Shown here piece after piece: positions 1 to 9,146 of a DNA stretch of 11,926 bases. The DNA is from an uncultured Bacteroidia bacterium (lineage in GTDB: Bacteria > Bacteroidota > Bacteroidia > Bacteroidales > UBA932): contig CADBPH010000057.1 in assembly GCA_902796455.1 (NCBI GenBank), positions 1-11,926 of the forward strand, in the 5' to 3' direction. Both the position numbers and the translations under genes were made by a program. The notes below the pieces were generated by a model, which saw nothing but the letters and a program-made list of their open reading frames with translations, was not told the DNA's origin and ran no database searches. The first letter of the stretch is position 1. Every line of letters begins with the position of its first letter.

Positions 1-380
1 CCGGCGGCATCCCGGAGCCACTGGCCGTTGATGGTCCAGTAATATTCCCCGTCCGTATCCTGCTTGACCGCGACGACAGGGGTCGTACCATCCGATCCGT
101 CGGAACCATTCTTGATCGTGATCACCTTGCCGCTCGTGAACGAAATGGTATATCCGGAAGTCGCACTGCCGGTGATTCCGCTCACGAAATCATTCTTCTG
201 AAGGGACTCGACCAGCGAACGGATCTGACCGATCTCGCTGTTGAGGGTATTGCAGAGTTTTTCCAATTCGGTGATTCTGGATTCATGATCGTCAATCTGC
301 TCCCGCAGGGACGAATCATCATACTTGCAACCCGCCAGCAGGAACAATGCCGGCAGAAGCATCATCAAAAATTTTTTCAT
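1..380 (-). CDS. DUF4988-type coiled-coil lipoprotein, 5' part only
   Basis: I translated this minus-strand gene by hand: it starts at ATG 380 and runs off the window start, giving 126 residues. Residues 1-18 form a lipoprotein signal peptide (MKK, hydrophobic core, LAGC lipobox, Cys18). Lys19 and the acidic pair Asp21-Asp22 follow the Cys, which resembles the export signal of surface lipoproteins in Bacteroidetes. Residues 25-62 are a clear coiled coil, with Ile29, Ile36, Cys43, Leu46, Ile50, Ile53, Val57 and Leu60 in heptad positions. Next come a beta-like segment, a Gly/Asp-rich linker (residues 91-100) and a YYWTINGQWL stretch. This order is characteristic of the N-terminal DUF4988 region, often annotated as PL29-lyase N-terminal domain, of Bacteroidetes cell-surface proteins. 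The C-terminal domain that would decide function is missing, so lyase activity cannot be claimed. It has its own promoter and is probably not part of the purine operon. Confidence 0.85.
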   Translation of the reverse strand, partial: MKKFLMMLLPALFLLAGCKYDDSSLREQIDDHESRITELEKLCNTLNSEIGQIRSLVESLQKNDFVSGITGSATSGYTISFTSGKVITIKNGSDGSDGTTPVVAVKQDTDGEYYWTINGQWLRDAA

Positions 381-417
381 GTAATTCAGTATGATTTTAT
401 TTTGTGTTATTAATTGC

Positions 418-451
418 AAAAAAGGAGGTCCCCCACGCCTTGGGACACCTC
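418..451 (-). terminator. Intrinsic terminator of the purine operon
   Basis: Read on the minus strand, GAGGTGTCCC (442-451) pairs with GGGGGACCTC (425-434) across a 7-base loop. The stem has one G-G mismatch and one G-U pair. It is followed by C and six T residues (418-423). It lies about 38 bases after the folD stop codon, where the operon transcript should end. The plus strand has no T tract on its side of the hairpin, so it appears to act only on the minus strand. Confidence 0.7.
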
Positions 452-454
452 TTA

Positions 455-485
455 CAAAGATAGGTCTTTACAAGAAAAATTCAAA
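455..485 (-). promoter_or_regulatory. Bacteroidetes-type promoter for the lipoprotein gene
   Basis: On the minus strand there is TTTG (482-485), a 19-base spacer, then TATCTTTG (455-462). This is an exact match to the -33 TTTG / -7 TAnnTTTG consensus of the Bacteroides primary sigma factor. Transcription would start near 448-452, giving a leader of about 70 bases before the ATG at 380. The -33 box sits 4 bases after the folD stop codon, and the predicted start falls at the edge of the terminator hairpin. Confidence 0.7.
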
Positions 486-488
486 CGG

Positions 489-1346
489 TCATTCCGCTTT
501 TTCCTGTTTTCTCAAAAAGCATTCTATTGTATTCTCCATCAGACAGGTAATCGTCATCGGCCCGACACCGCCCGGGACCGGGGTAATGACAGAGGCTTTC
601 GGTTCGACCGCCTCGTAATCCACATCCCCGCACAGTTTTCCGGTCTCGGGATCACGGTTGACCCCCACGTCGATCACCACGGCACCCGGCGCCACCATAT
701 CCGCCGTCACGAACCGGGGCCGGCCGATGGCCACCACGAGGATTTCCGCCTGGCGGGTCACCGCCGGCAAATCTGCCGTCCGGCTGTGGCAGATGGTCAC
801 CGTCGCATTCCGGTCCAGCAGCAGTTTGGCAACCGGCAGGCCGACAATCTGGCTGCGTCCGATCACGACAGCCCGCTTGCCCTTGGGATCGATCCCTACG
901 GAATCCAGCATCCGCAGGATGCCTTTCGGCGTGCAGGGCACCGTACAAGGCTGCCTCATCCACAATGCCGCGACATTCAGCGGGTGGAACCCGTCTACAT
1001 CCTTCTCTTTCGCAATCGCCGCGATGACCCGGTCTTCGCTGATGTGCGGCGGCAACGGAAGCTGGACAAGAATTCCGTCCACAGACGCATCCGCATTGAG
1101 GGAAGCAATGAGTTCCAGCAGTTCCGCTTCCGGGATGTCCGCCGGTCGCAAAATCGTCGTATTCTTGATCCCGACCACTTCGGATGCTTTGGCCTTCCCG
1201 CGCACATAAGACTGGCTGGCAGGATCCTCTCCGACCAGGATGACGACCAGGTGCGGTACCCGGCCATATTTCGCAGGGAAAGTTGCCACCTGCTCCGCCA
1301 TCTCGGCCTTCATGCGGGCCGAAAGATCTTTTCCGCTGATTATCAT
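489..1346 (-). CDS. folD: Bifunctional methylene-THF dehydrogenase / methenyl-THF cyclohydrolase
   Basis: FolD oxidises 5,10-methylene-tetrahydrofolate with NADP and hydrolyses the product to 10-formyl-tetrahydrofolate, in the cytoplasm. The protein has 285 residues, the usual length. Visible motifs are the catalytic Tyr47 and Lys51 in YVRGKAKA, QLPLP (95-99), DGFHP (118-122), the Rossmann segment GRSQIVGLP (163-171) and PGGVGPMT (258-265). I chose ATG 1346 because MIISGKDL matches the family N terminus and an AAGGAG sits 4 bases upstream. An upstream start at 1388 would add 14 unconserved residues and overlap purD. It is the last gene of the operon, 23 bases after purD. Its product is the formyl donor for PurH, which explains the linkage. 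It lacks the short insertion after the GRS motif that I recall in Bacteroides FolD, so it looks Firmicutes-like. Confidence 0.95.
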   Translation of the reverse strand: MIISGKDLSARMKAEMAEQVATFPAKYGRVPHLVVILVGEDPASQSYVRGKAKASEVVGIKNTTILRPADIPEAELLELIASLNADASVDGILVQLPLPPHISEDRVIAAIAKEKDVDGFHPLNVAALWMRQPCTVPCTPKGILRMLDSVGIDPKGKRAVVIGRSQIVGLPVAKLLLDRNATVTICHSRTADLPAVTRQAEILVVAIGRPRFVTADMVAPGAVVIDVGVNRDPETGKLCGDVDYEAVEPKASVITPVPGGVGPMTITCLMENTIECFLRKQEKAE

Positions 1347-1350
1347 GTTT

Positions 1351-1356
1351 CTCCTT
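1351..1356 (-). promoter_or_regulatory. Shine-Dalgarno-like site before folD
   Basis: The minus strand reads AAGGAG-AAAC-ATG, a good Shine-Dalgarno core 4 bases from the folD start at 1346. Bacteroidetes genes rarely use such sites. It supports this start codon over the upstream one at 1388. Confidence 0.5.
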
Positions 1357-1369
1357 TTCCAGACGGCGG

Positions 1370-2695
1370 TCAGCTCAGGACACGCCACCCGATATCATTC
1401 CTGTAAAACAAATTGTCGCACTGGATTTTCCGTACGGCAGAAAGCGCCTTGTCACGGGCCTGCAAGAGATCTTTCCCGCCGGAGAGCACCATCAGGACCC
1501 GGCCTCCCGCCGTCTTGACGACGCCGTCTTCACCCCGGACCGTCCCCATGTGGTAAACCTTCACATCCGGATCGGACAACGCTTCCTCCAATCCATTGAT
1601 CTCAAACCCTTTGGAATAGGATCCCGGATAGCCCTTGGACGCCATGACAAAACCCATGACCGCCTCATCCGACCACTCCGGCTCCGGAATCGGCGTGCCG
1701 TCCGCCACGGCCCGGAAAATCTCGTATATATCGCTCTTCAGGCGGGGCAGGACCACTTCCGTTTCGGGATCGCCGAACCGGCAGTTGAACTCAATGACTT
1801 TGACGCCGTCAGGCGTTTTCATCAATCCGCCGTACAAGACTCCCTGGAACGGACAACCTTCCTGGACCATGGCTGCCGCCATCTTTTCCATGATTTCTTT
1901 TTCAGCGTACCGGATATCTTCATCCGAGATGATCGGCACCGGAGAATAAGCCCCCATGCCGCCCGTATTCGGCCCGCGGTCCCCTTCATAGGCCCGCTTG
2001 TGGTCCTGGGCGATCACCATCGGACGGACCTCCGTTCCGCTGACAAAGCACATCAGGGAGAATTCAGGTCCGGTCAGGAACTCTTCCACAACGACTTTCC
2101 CATCCCCGAAGCGGTGCAAATCCTGCAGGGCCTGTTCTGCCTGGGCGAAATCTTCCGCGATGACGACGCCCTTTCCGGCAGCCAGCGCATCGTATTTCAA
2201 CACCACCGGGAAAGGCCCTTTCCGGACATGCTCCAGCGCGGCTCCATAATCGGAAAAAGTCACGTAGGACGCCGTCGGAATCCCATATTTCTTCATCAGC
2301 CCCTTGGCGAAATCCTTGCTGGATTCAATCCGGGCAGCGGCCTGTGTCGGACCGAAAACACGGAGCCCGGCCGCGGTGAATGCATCGGCCAGTCCGGCAG
2401 CCAGCGGAACCTCCGGTCCCACGACCGTCAAGTCCACGTGCTGCTCCCGGGCAAAGGCAAGCAAGGCGGGAATATCGTGGTCGCCAATCGGGACACATTC
2501 CGCTTTCGCCGCAATCCCGGCATTGCCGGGCGCGCAGTATATCTTACTGACATACAAAGATTTGGAGAGCGCGTCCACAATTGCATGCTCGCGTCCGCCA
2601 CCCCCTACGACAAGGACTTTTCCTTCCCGCAGTTTTTCCAGCTCGATGGTCGCTCCGGCCGGCTGGAAACCAGGAACCAAATGAATCACACCCAT
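1370..2695 (-). CDS. purD: Phosphoribosylamine-glycine ligase (GAR synthetase)
   Basis: PurD joins glycine to 5-phosphoribosylamine using ATP, the second step of purine synthesis. The 441-residue protein is an ATP-grasp enzyme. It shows the N-domain signature GGGGREHA (31-38), VVGPEVPL (91-98), the nucleotide-binding LAAGKGV (171-177), PNTGGMGAYSP (242-252) and the metal-binding EFNCRFGDPE (302-311). The family normally starts one to three residues before the VLVVGGGG strand, so residues 1-25 are an extra N-terminal segment. No ATG, GTG or TTG lies between codon 6 and that strand, so the extension is probably translated. The ATG at 2695 is only 4 bases after the purH stop, which favours translational coupling. 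The GRR-type Bacteroidetes forms I recall differ; this one resembles Clostridia PurD (for example IYCAPGNAGIA). Confidence 0.95.
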   Translation of the reverse strand: MGVIHLVPGFQPAGATIELEKLREGKVLVVGGGGREHAIVDALSKSLYVSKIYCAPGNAGIAAKAECVPIGDHDIPALLAFAREQHVDLTVVGPEVPLAAGLADAFTAAGLRVFGPTQAAARIESSKDFAKGLMKKYGIPTASYVTFSDYGAALEHVRKGPFPVVLKYDALAAGKGVVIAEDFAQAEQALQDLHRFGDGKVVVEEFLTGPEFSLMCFVSGTEVRPMVIAQDHKRAYEGDRGPNTGGMGAYSPVPIISDEDIRYAEKEIMEKMAAAMVQEGCPFQGVLYGGLMKTPDGVKVIEFNCRFGDPETEVVLPRLKSDIYEIFRAVADGTPIPEPEWSDEAVMGFVMASKGYPGSYSKGFEINGLEEALSDPDVKVYHMGTVRGEDGVVKTAGGRVLMVLSGGKDLLQARDKALSAVRKIQCDNLFYRNDIGWRVLS

Positions 2696-2699
2696 CCTA

Positions 2700-4265
2700 T
2701 TAATGTTTAAAATGGCGTTCGCCGGTCAACAGCATGGTAATACCGTTTTCATCCGCCTTGCGGACAGAATCCTCGTCCCGGATACTTCCGCCGGGCTGCA
2801 CGATGGCCTTGACACCATACTCGGCAGCCAGGGCGACACAGTCGTCAAACGGGAAGAAGCCGTCGGATGCCAGGACCAGGGAGGCCTCCCGGGCCGCGGT
2901 CACCGGATCTTTCCCTGTCATTTCCGCCAGGGTGGCGGCGGCTTGCCTGAGGGCGATTCCGGCAGAACCGACGCGGTTCATCTGTCCGGCGCCGACCCCG
3001 AGGGTCATGCCGTCTTTCACCACCACGATGGCATTGGATTTCACATGCTTGACGATATGCCAGCCGAAATCCAGGTCCTGCAGCTGCGCCGCATCGGGCT
3101 GAACCTTTGTGACGCACATGGCAGCCTCGACCGGCTTGGTCGTCAGGTCCTGCTCCTGGACCAGCATGCCCCCGTTCACGCTGATGTACTGCGGACGGGA
3201 AGCGCTGTCCTTGGACATGTCGACCTGCAGCAGACGCAGATTCTTCTTGGACTGCAACAGGGCGAGGGCATCCGGAGCAAAAGACGGAGCCATGACAATC
3301 TCCAGGAAGATCGGCTTGAGCAATTCTGCCATTTCCAGGGTCACCTCGCGGTTCGCCGCAACGATGCCGCCGAAAATACTGGTCTTGTCGCCTTCATATG
3401 TCTTTTTCCACGCCTCGACGATATCCTTGCCCGTAGCCGCTCCGCAGGGATTCATGTGCTTGAGCCCCACGCAGAACGGTTCGTCGAATTCCCGGACGAT
3501 ATTCAGGGCCGCATTGGCATCCTGGATGTTGTTGTAAGACAACTCTTTCCCGCCCAACTGCACGGCAGTGGCCAGCGAATAAGGAACGGCCGCCGGGGCT
3601 TTGTAGAATGCCGCTTTCTGATGCGGGTTCTCCCCATAGCGGAGGGGCTGCTTCTCTTCGTAGGAGAGGTACAGTTTCTTCGGAAGACCGGCCTGGGCAC
3701 TCATGTATGTCGAGATGGCCATGTCATATTCCGCAGTATGGGTGTACGCCTTGGCGGAAAGCGCCAGCCGGGTCTCCCGCATGGTATTCCCCTGGGCCTT
3801 GATCTCTTCGATCACCTGCGCATAATCCGCCGGATTCACGACCACGGTCACGCTCTCCCAGTTCTTCGCGGCGCTGCGCAGCATCGAAGGTCCGCCGATG
3901 TCGATATGCTCCACGGCGTCTTCCATGGTCACGTCCGGCTTGGCGATGGTTTCGCGGAACGGGTACAGGTTGACGCAGACCAGGTCGATGGTCTCGATGC
4001 CATTCTCCCGGAGCTGGTCCATGTGGGAAGGGATGTCCCGCCGGGCAAGCAGGGCTCCGTGGATTTTCGGGTGGAGGGTCTTGACCCGCCCGTCACAGAT
4101 TTCCGGGAAACCGGTTACATCGCTCACACTGGTGACAGGCAGTCCTGCCTCCCGCAACATTTTCATCGTTCCGCTCGTGGAAAGGATTTCCCACCCAAGT
4201 CCGACAAGGGCGGAAGCAAAAGGCACCACGCCGGTCTTGTCGCTGACACTGATCAATGCTCTCAT
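2700..4265 (-). CDS. purH: Bifunctional AICAR transformylase / IMP cyclohydrolase
   Basis: PurH carries out the last two steps to IMP: it formylates AICAR with 10-formyl-THF and closes the ring. The protein has 521 residues, the normal full length. The N-terminal MGS-like cyclohydrolase domain (about 1-200) begins RALISVSDKTG and contains RVKTLHPKIHG (60-70). The C-terminal transformylase domain contains RYGENPHQ and the catalytic Lys269-His270 in KHMNPCG. Start ATG 4265 fits the family start exactly. It lies 12 bases after purM and 4 bases before purD. The cofactor it uses is made by FolD at the end of the same operon. The N-terminal half resembles Clostridia PurH more than the Bacteroides form that I recall. 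Confidence 0.96.
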   Translation of the reverse strand: MRALISVSDKTGVVPFASALVGLGWEILSTSGTMKMLREAGLPVTSVSDVTGFPEICDGRVKTLHPKIHGALLARRDIPSHMDQLRENGIETIDLVCVNLYPFRETIAKPDVTMEDAVEHIDIGGPSMLRSAAKNWESVTVVVNPADYAQVIEEIKAQGNTMRETRLALSAKAYTHTAEYDMAISTYMSAQAGLPKKLYLSYEEKQPLRYGENPHQKAAFYKAPAAVPYSLATAVQLGGKELSYNNIQDANAALNIVREFDEPFCVGLKHMNPCGAATGKDIVEAWKKTYEGDKTSIFGGIVAANREVTLEMAELLKPIFLEIVMAPSFAPDALALLQSKKNLRLLQVDMSKDSASRPQYISVNGGMLVQEQDLTTKPVEAAMCVTKVQPDAAQLQDLDFGWHIVKHVKSNAIVVVKDGMTLGVGAGQMNRVGSAGIALRQAAATLAEMTGKDPVTAAREASLVLASDGFFPFDDCVALAAEYGVKAIVQPGGSIRDEDSVRKADENGITMLLTGERHFKH

Positions 4266-4277
4266 GATCCTATTCTT

Positions 4278-5354
4278 TTATTCCATAATTATTTCTACAC
4301 CAGGCTTATCCGTCACGCAGCCGATAATGGAGGCCTTGTCCCCGTGGGCCGCCAGGATGGAAATCGCCTTTTCCGCTTCGGACGCGTCCATGGCCAGAAC
4401 CATACCGATCCCCATATTGAAGATGTTGAACATCTCGCGGTGATCAATCCCGCCCCGTTTTTCCAGGAAACGGAAGATGGGCAGGATTTCCCAGGTCCCT
4501 TCCTTGACCCGGATTCCCTGCTCGGGAGAAAGGATGCGGGGGATGTTCTCGTCAAAGCCGCCACCCGTAATGTGCGCCACGCCATGGACATCGCACTGGG
4601 CGATTACGTCCAGGACCTGGCGGACATAGATCCGCGTCGGCGTGAGGGCGACCAGCCCCAGGGGCGCGCCCGTTTCCCGGATCGCGGCCGGATTTCCGTC
4701 CACGGAGATGGAGCCATCCAGTTCGGGATAGTAGCCGTGAAGGTCCAGATTGTTGTCACTGAATATTTTGCGCACCAGGCTAAAGCCGTTGGAATGCACG
4801 CCGGTCGAGGCGATGCCGACCAGAACGTCGCCGACTTTCACTTTCGAGCCGTCAATCAAGCGGGATTTTTCCACGACACCGGTCGTATACCCCGCGATGT
4901 CATACTCCCCTTCCGCATACATGCCCGGCATTTCGGCCGTTTCCCCGCCGACCAGGGCGCAGCCGGCCTGCCGGCATCCCTCGGCGACACCGGCCACAAT
5001 GGCCTCGACGACCTCGGGATAGGTCTTCCCCTGGGCAATGTAATCCAAGAAAACCAGCGGTTCAGCCCCCTGGGCGAGCACATCGTTCACGCACATGGCC
5101 ACGGCATCGATCCCGATGGTATCATGTTTATCCATGGCGAATGCCAATTTCAACTTGGTCCCAACGCCGTCCGTGCCGCTGACCAGCACCGGCTCTTTCA
5201 CCTGCAAAGCAGAAAGGTCGAACATGCCGCCGAAAGCACCGATTCCGCCCATTACGCCCGGGCGGGCCGTAGATGCGACATGGGTGCGGATTCTTCTTAC
5301 CACGTCATAGCCTGCTTCGAGGCTGACGCCCGCTTTCTCATAATCAACTGCCAT
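4278..5354 (-). CDS. purM: Phosphoribosylformylglycinamidine cyclo-ligase (AIR synthetase)
   Basis: PurM closes the imidazole ring of FGAM with ATP to give AIR. The 358-residue protein shows canonical motifs: [10 protein letters not shown] (58-67), [11 protein letters not shown] (81-91), [11 protein letters not shown] (136-146) and a later [13 protein letters not shown] loop. Length is slightly above the usual 345. The start at 5354 lies 15 bases after purL, whose product FGAM is its substrate, so consecutive steps are encoded side by side. The protein is of the canonical type shared by Firmicutes and Proteobacteria. Bacteroides species, as I recall, carry a strongly divergent PurM of about 390 residues, which makes this one unusual in a Bacteroidetes setting. 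Confidence 0.96.
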   Translation of the reverse strand: MAVDYEKAGVSLEAGYDVVRRIRTHVASTARPGVMGGIGAFGGMFDLSALQVKEPVLVSGTDGVGTKLKLAFAMDKHDTIGIDAVAMCVNDVLAQGAEPLVFLDYIAQGKTYPEVVEAIVAGVAEGCRQAGCALVGGETAEMPGMYAEGEYDIAGYTTGVVEKSRLIDGSKVKVGDVLVGIASTGVHSNGFSLVRKIFSDNNLDLHGYYPELDGSISVDGNPAAIRETGAPLGLVALTPTRIYVRQVLDVIAQCDVHGVAHITGGGFDENIPRILSPEQGIRVKEGTWEILPIFRFLEKRGGIDHREMFNIFNMGIGMVLAMDASEAEKAISILAAHGDKASIIGCVTDKPGVEIIME

Positions 5355-5369
5355 ATATCGTATTATTAT

Positions 5370-8300
5370 CTATTTCCGGAAATACTTGACTGCATTTTCA
5401 AACAGCGGCTGCTCGAGCTCCGCCCCGATGTTCTTGAAGAGCCCGGGCTCATACCGCTCGCTGTGGCCCATCTTGCCGAGGATCCGCCCGTCCGGGCTGA
5501 GGATCCCCTCGATGGCATAATAGGAGCCATTGGGATTGTACGGGGAGTTCATGGTCACCTCGTCCGTTATCGGGTCGACATACTGGAACGCCACCTGCCC
5601 GTTGCGGAACAATTCGAGCGCAAGCTCCTCGCTCACAACGAATTTACCTTCTCCATGACTAACCGGAATCGTAAACTCGTCCCCGATTTTCATCCCGGCG
5701 AGCCAGGGTGAATTCACGGAGGCCACCCGCGTCGTCGCCATCTGGGAGACGTGCCGGTTGATGTCGTTGCGGAAGAGGGTCGGCGAGCCTTCGGTCACCA
5801 TGCCCAGCCTGCCGTAGGGCAAGAGGCCGGACTTGACCAGGGCCTGGAAGCCGTTGCAGATTCCCAGGATCAGGCCGCCCCTGTCGAGCAGGCCATGGAC
5901 GGCCGCCGCCACGTCGGCATTGCCCAGAACATCCGCGATGAATTTTCCGCTGCCGTCCGGCTCATCCCCGGCGGAGAAACCGCCGCTCAGCGCCAGGATC
6001 TGTGCCTGGGAAATGTCCTCGCACATCTGCCGGATGCTGGACAGGACATCTTCTCCGGTCAGGTTCCGGAACACGCCCATCTTCACCTGCGCACCGGCCC
6101 GGCGGAAGGCTTTGGCCGTATCATAATCGCAGTTCGTCCCCGGGAATACCGGAATATACACGAGGGGATGCTCGATGGGATCGCCCTTGTACTGCAGATC
6201 CACCTTCTTGGCTTTCAAGGGTTTCACGCCCTCCATCCCCCGCGGGCTCGTCCGCTTGAAGTCCGGCGTGCTGACAGTGGGATACACCGTCGCGAAACGG
6301 CCCTCGCAGGCAGCTTCGAGCTTGAAGATATCGATGGAGGTCTTGTTGATGTGCAACAAGCCGTCGTCGCCGGAGGTAACCTGTCCCAGCAGCGTCATGC
6401 CCGGGAAATCGAGCGGTTGCTCCGATTCCACGACGATGGAGCCCGGCGCCAGGCAGAACAGGTCATCCCCGTCCATCTGCACCTGGACACCGAATGCATT
6501 GCCGAAAGACATTTTGCAAAGCGCCTCGGCCGCCCCGCCGGCTCCCACGGCAAAACCGGAAACGATGTTACCCTGAAGGACCTGGGAGCGGATATAAGAC
6601 CACCCGGCTTTCAGCTGGTCCGTATCCGGCATGTGGTTCGGAAGCGGCGTATGCTTGAACAGATAGATATAATTGCCTTCCCATTTGAATTCCGGCGAGA
6701 TGACTTCGGATGCCTTGACGGTCGTGATTCCGAATGCCACCAGCGTCGGCGGGACATGGATGTCCTCGAAGGTTCCGCTCATGGAATCTTTGCCGCCGAT
6801 GGAGGGCAGCCCCAGGGCTTCCTGCATCTTGAGGGCGCCCAACAGGGCGGACAGCGGCTTGCCCCACGTCTTGGAATCCGCCGTCATGCGTTCGAAGTAC
6901 TCCTGATAAGAGAAGCGCATGTGGTCGTACGGCGCACCTGCGGCCACGGCTTTCGCGCAGGCTTCCACCACGGCATAAGCCGCGCCGTGATAGGGGCTCC
7001 AGCTGCTCAGGAACGGATCGAAGCCGTAAGCCATGAGGCTGGCCGTATCCGTAAACCCGTCGGTAGGCAGCTTCTGGACGGAAACCTGGGTCTCCGTGCT
7101 CTGGAGGATGCCGCCGAAAGGCATGAGGACGGTAGAACGGCCGATGGTCGAGTCGAACATCTCGATCAGTCCCTTCTGGGAGCTGATACCGGGACGCTGC
7201 ATCACTTCGAACACCTTTTCTTTCAAGGTCTTTCCTTCCAGCACAGGGACGAAAGGCTCTTTGTCCGGAACGGCGGCGATGGTCGCATCCGTATACCGGG
7301 AAGCACCGGCGCTGTCGATGAAGTCGCGGCGCAGGTCCACGATTATCTTATCGCCGTAAAACATTCGCATACGGGCGGTATCCGTCACCTCGGCGACGTG
7401 GGTCACCTCTACATTTTCTTCGGCACACCGGGCGCGGAAGGCCGCCTCGTCCGAAGCCGCGATGACCACCGCCATCCGCTCCTGAGACTCACTGATGGCC
7501 AGTTCCGTCGCATTGAGGCCATTGTATTTGACCGGAACCCGGTCAAGCCAGATATCCAGCCCGCCGGCCAGCTCGCCGATGGCTACGCTGACGCCGCCCG
7601 CGCCGAAGTCGTTGGATTTCTTGATCAGGGAGGTCACATCCCTCCGGCGGAACAAACGCTGGAGTTTCCGCTCCTCCGGCGGATTTCCCTTCTGGACCTC
7701 ACTGCCGCAGGTCTCCAGGGACTCTTCCGTATGCTCCTTGGAGGACCCGGTAGCCCCGCCGATTCCGTCGCGGCCCGTCCGCCCGCCGAGCATCAGGACC
7801 ACATCGCCGGGCGCCGGGGATTCGCGACGTACCTGGTCCGCTTTCACGGCACCGACGACCGCCCCGATTTCCATACGCTTGGCCGTGTACCCGGGATGGA
7901 TGATTTCCCGGACATGGGTCGTCGCCAGTCCGATCTGGTTGCCGTAACTCGAATATCCCTGGGCCGCCTTGCGGGAAATGACTTTCTGGGGCAGTTTGCC
8001 GGGCATGGTGTCCTCCACCTTTTTCCAGATATTCCCGGCCCCGGTCACCCGCATGGCCTGGTAGACATAACTGCGGCCCGAGAGCGGATCCCGGATGGCG
8101 CCGCCCAGACAGGTCGCCGCCCCGCCGAACGGCTCGATTTCCGTCGGGTGGTTGTGGGTTTCATTCTTGAACATCAGCAGCCAGCGCTCGACCGCGCCGT
8201 CGTTGTCCACGTCGACGTAGATGCTGCAGGCATTGTTCTCCTCGCTGACCTCCATGTCGTCCAGGAGCCCCTTGCTGCGGAGATACCGCGCCCCGATCGT

Positions 8301-9143
8301 CGCCAGGTCCATCAGGCACATCGGCTTCTGTTCGCGCCCGAGCTCTTTCCGCATTTTCAGGTACAGGGACAAGGTGCCGTCGATATCCTCCTTTATGAAG
8401 GAATCCTCGACCCGGATGTCCTCCAGGACCGTCGTAAAGGTCGTGTGCCGGCAATGGTCGCTCCAATAGGTATCGAGGATGCGCAGCTCCGTTTCATAAG
8501 GATCGCGCCCTTCTTCCGTGAAATAGCGGATGACTTCGGACAGGTCGTCGGCATTCATCGCCAGCCCCATCTTCTTGCACCAGGCGGCCCGGTCCTGCGG
8601 AGCGATGCCGCGGAAGCCTTCCAGTACCTTCACGGGCAGGATATCCGGCTGTCCGGTTTCCTGCAGGCGGGACAGGTCCTTCTCGCGAGACTCGACCGGA
8701 TTGATCACATAATGCCGGATTTTCTGCATCTGTTCCGGCGTCAGACCGCCGTCCATGACCAGGAGTTTCGCGCTCTTGATCCGGATGTCCGCCCCGGGTT
8801 CGATCAGATGGACGCAGTCGACGGCGGACGCGGCCCGCTGGTCGAACTGGCCCGGAAGGAACTCGACGGCGATGCAGGAGCAGTCCTCCGCCGGCGTTTC
8901 ACCGGGGATTCGGCTGGCATCCTCCCCGCCGCGCACGGTTACCGTATCGGTTACGACCTCCCCGAAGACGCGGTAACGCGCCTCCTGCACCAGTTTTTCC
9001 GTAAAACCAAAGAGATCGTAAACGCAAAGTAACCGTAATGTCTTGAGGTTCAGCAGGAGATTCTCATTGAGTTCCTCTTTGAGGCTGTTCGCCTCGACCT
9101 GGAATCCAGGTTTTTTCTCGACGTAGATACGGTAGCTTCCCAT
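5370..9143 (-). CDS. purL: Phosphoribosylformylglycinamidine synthase, large single-chain type
   Basis: PurL converts FGAR to FGAM with ATP and ammonia released from glutamine. This is the large single-polypeptide form (1257 residues), with a PurS-like N-terminal domain, two PurM-like halves and a C-terminal glutaminase. Key sites seen are ETHNHP (328-333), the Gly-rich GGRTGRDGIGGATGSS (453-468), and the glutaminase nucleophile Cys1096 in GICNGFQ, with His1163 and Glu1165 in SHGEG. The N terminus (RIYVEKKPGFQVEANSL) and the PTEIEPFGGAATCLGG segment match the clade known from Streptococcus and Clostridium, and not the Bacteroides or E. coli types. ATG 9143 lies 3 bases after the purE stop, so the two genes are probably translationally coupled. 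No frameshift or missing catalytic residue is apparent. Confidence 0.96.
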   Translation of the reverse strand: MGSYRIYVEKKPGFQVEANSLKEELNENLLLNLKTLRLLCVYDLFGFTEKLVQEARYRVFGEVVTDTVTVRGGEDASRIPGETPAEDCSCIAVEFLPGQFDQRAASAVDCVHLIEPGADIRIKSAKLLVMDGGLTPEQMQKIRHYVINPVESREKDLSRLQETGQPDILPVKVLEGFRGIAPQDRAAWCKKMGLAMNADDLSEVIRYFTEEGRDPYETELRILDTYWSDHCRHTTFTTVLEDIRVEDSFIKEDIDGTLSLYLKMRKELGREQKPMCLMDLATIGARYLRSKGLLDDMEVSEENNACSIYVDVDNDGAVERWLLMFKNETHNHPTEIEPFGGAATCLGGAIRDPLSGRSYVYQAMRVTGAGNIWKKVEDTMPGKLPQKVISRKAAQGYSSYGNQIGLATTHVREIIHPGYTAKRMEIGAVVGAVKADQVRRESPAPGDVVLMLGGRTGRDGIGGATGSSKEHTEESLETCGSEVQKGNPPEERKLQRLFRRRDVTSLIKKSNDFGAGGVSVAIGELAGGLDIWLDRVPVKYNGLNATELAISESQERMAVVIAASDEAAFRARCAEENVEVTHVAEVTDTARMRMFYGDKIIVDLRRDFIDSAGASRYTDATIAAVPDKEPFVPVLEGKTLKEKVFEVMQRPGISSQKGLIEMFDSTIGRSTVLMPFGGILQSTETQVSVQKLPTDGFTDTASLMAYGFDPFLSSWSPYHGAAYAVVEACAKAVAAGAPYDHMRFSYQEYFERMTADSKTWGKPLSALLGALKMQEALGLPSIGGKDSMSGTFEDIHVPPTLVAFGITTVKASEVISPEFKWEGNYIYLFKHTPLPNHMPDTDQLKAGWSYIRSQVLQGNIVSGFAVGAGGAAEALCKMSFGNAFGVQVQMDGDDLFCLAPGSIVVESEQPLDFPGMTLLGQVTSGDDGLLHINKTSIDIFKLEAACEGRFATVYPTVSTPDFKRTSPRGMEGVKPLKAKKVDLQYKGDPIEHPLVYIPVFPGTNCDYDTAKAFRRAGAQVKMGVFRNLTGEDVLSSIRQMCEDISQAQILALSGGFSAGDEPDGSGKFIADVLGNADVAAAVHGLLDRGGLILGICNGFQALVKSGLLPYGRLGMVTEGSPTLFRNDINRHVSQMATTRVASVNSPWLAGMKIGDEFTIPVSHGEGKFVVSEELALELFRNGQVAFQYVDPITDEVTMNSPYNPNGSYYAIEGILSPDGRILGKMGHSERYEPGLFKNIGAELEQPLFENAVKYFRK

Positions 9144-9146
9144 TGC

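Noticed and set aside
2703..9032. Very long plus-strand open frames (about 1000 residues each) opposite purH/purM and purL
   Set aside because: They lie antisense to genes with complete family motifs, have Arg/His/Gly-rich low-information sequences and resemble no family. High GC in the third codon positions of the real genes explains the lack of stops.
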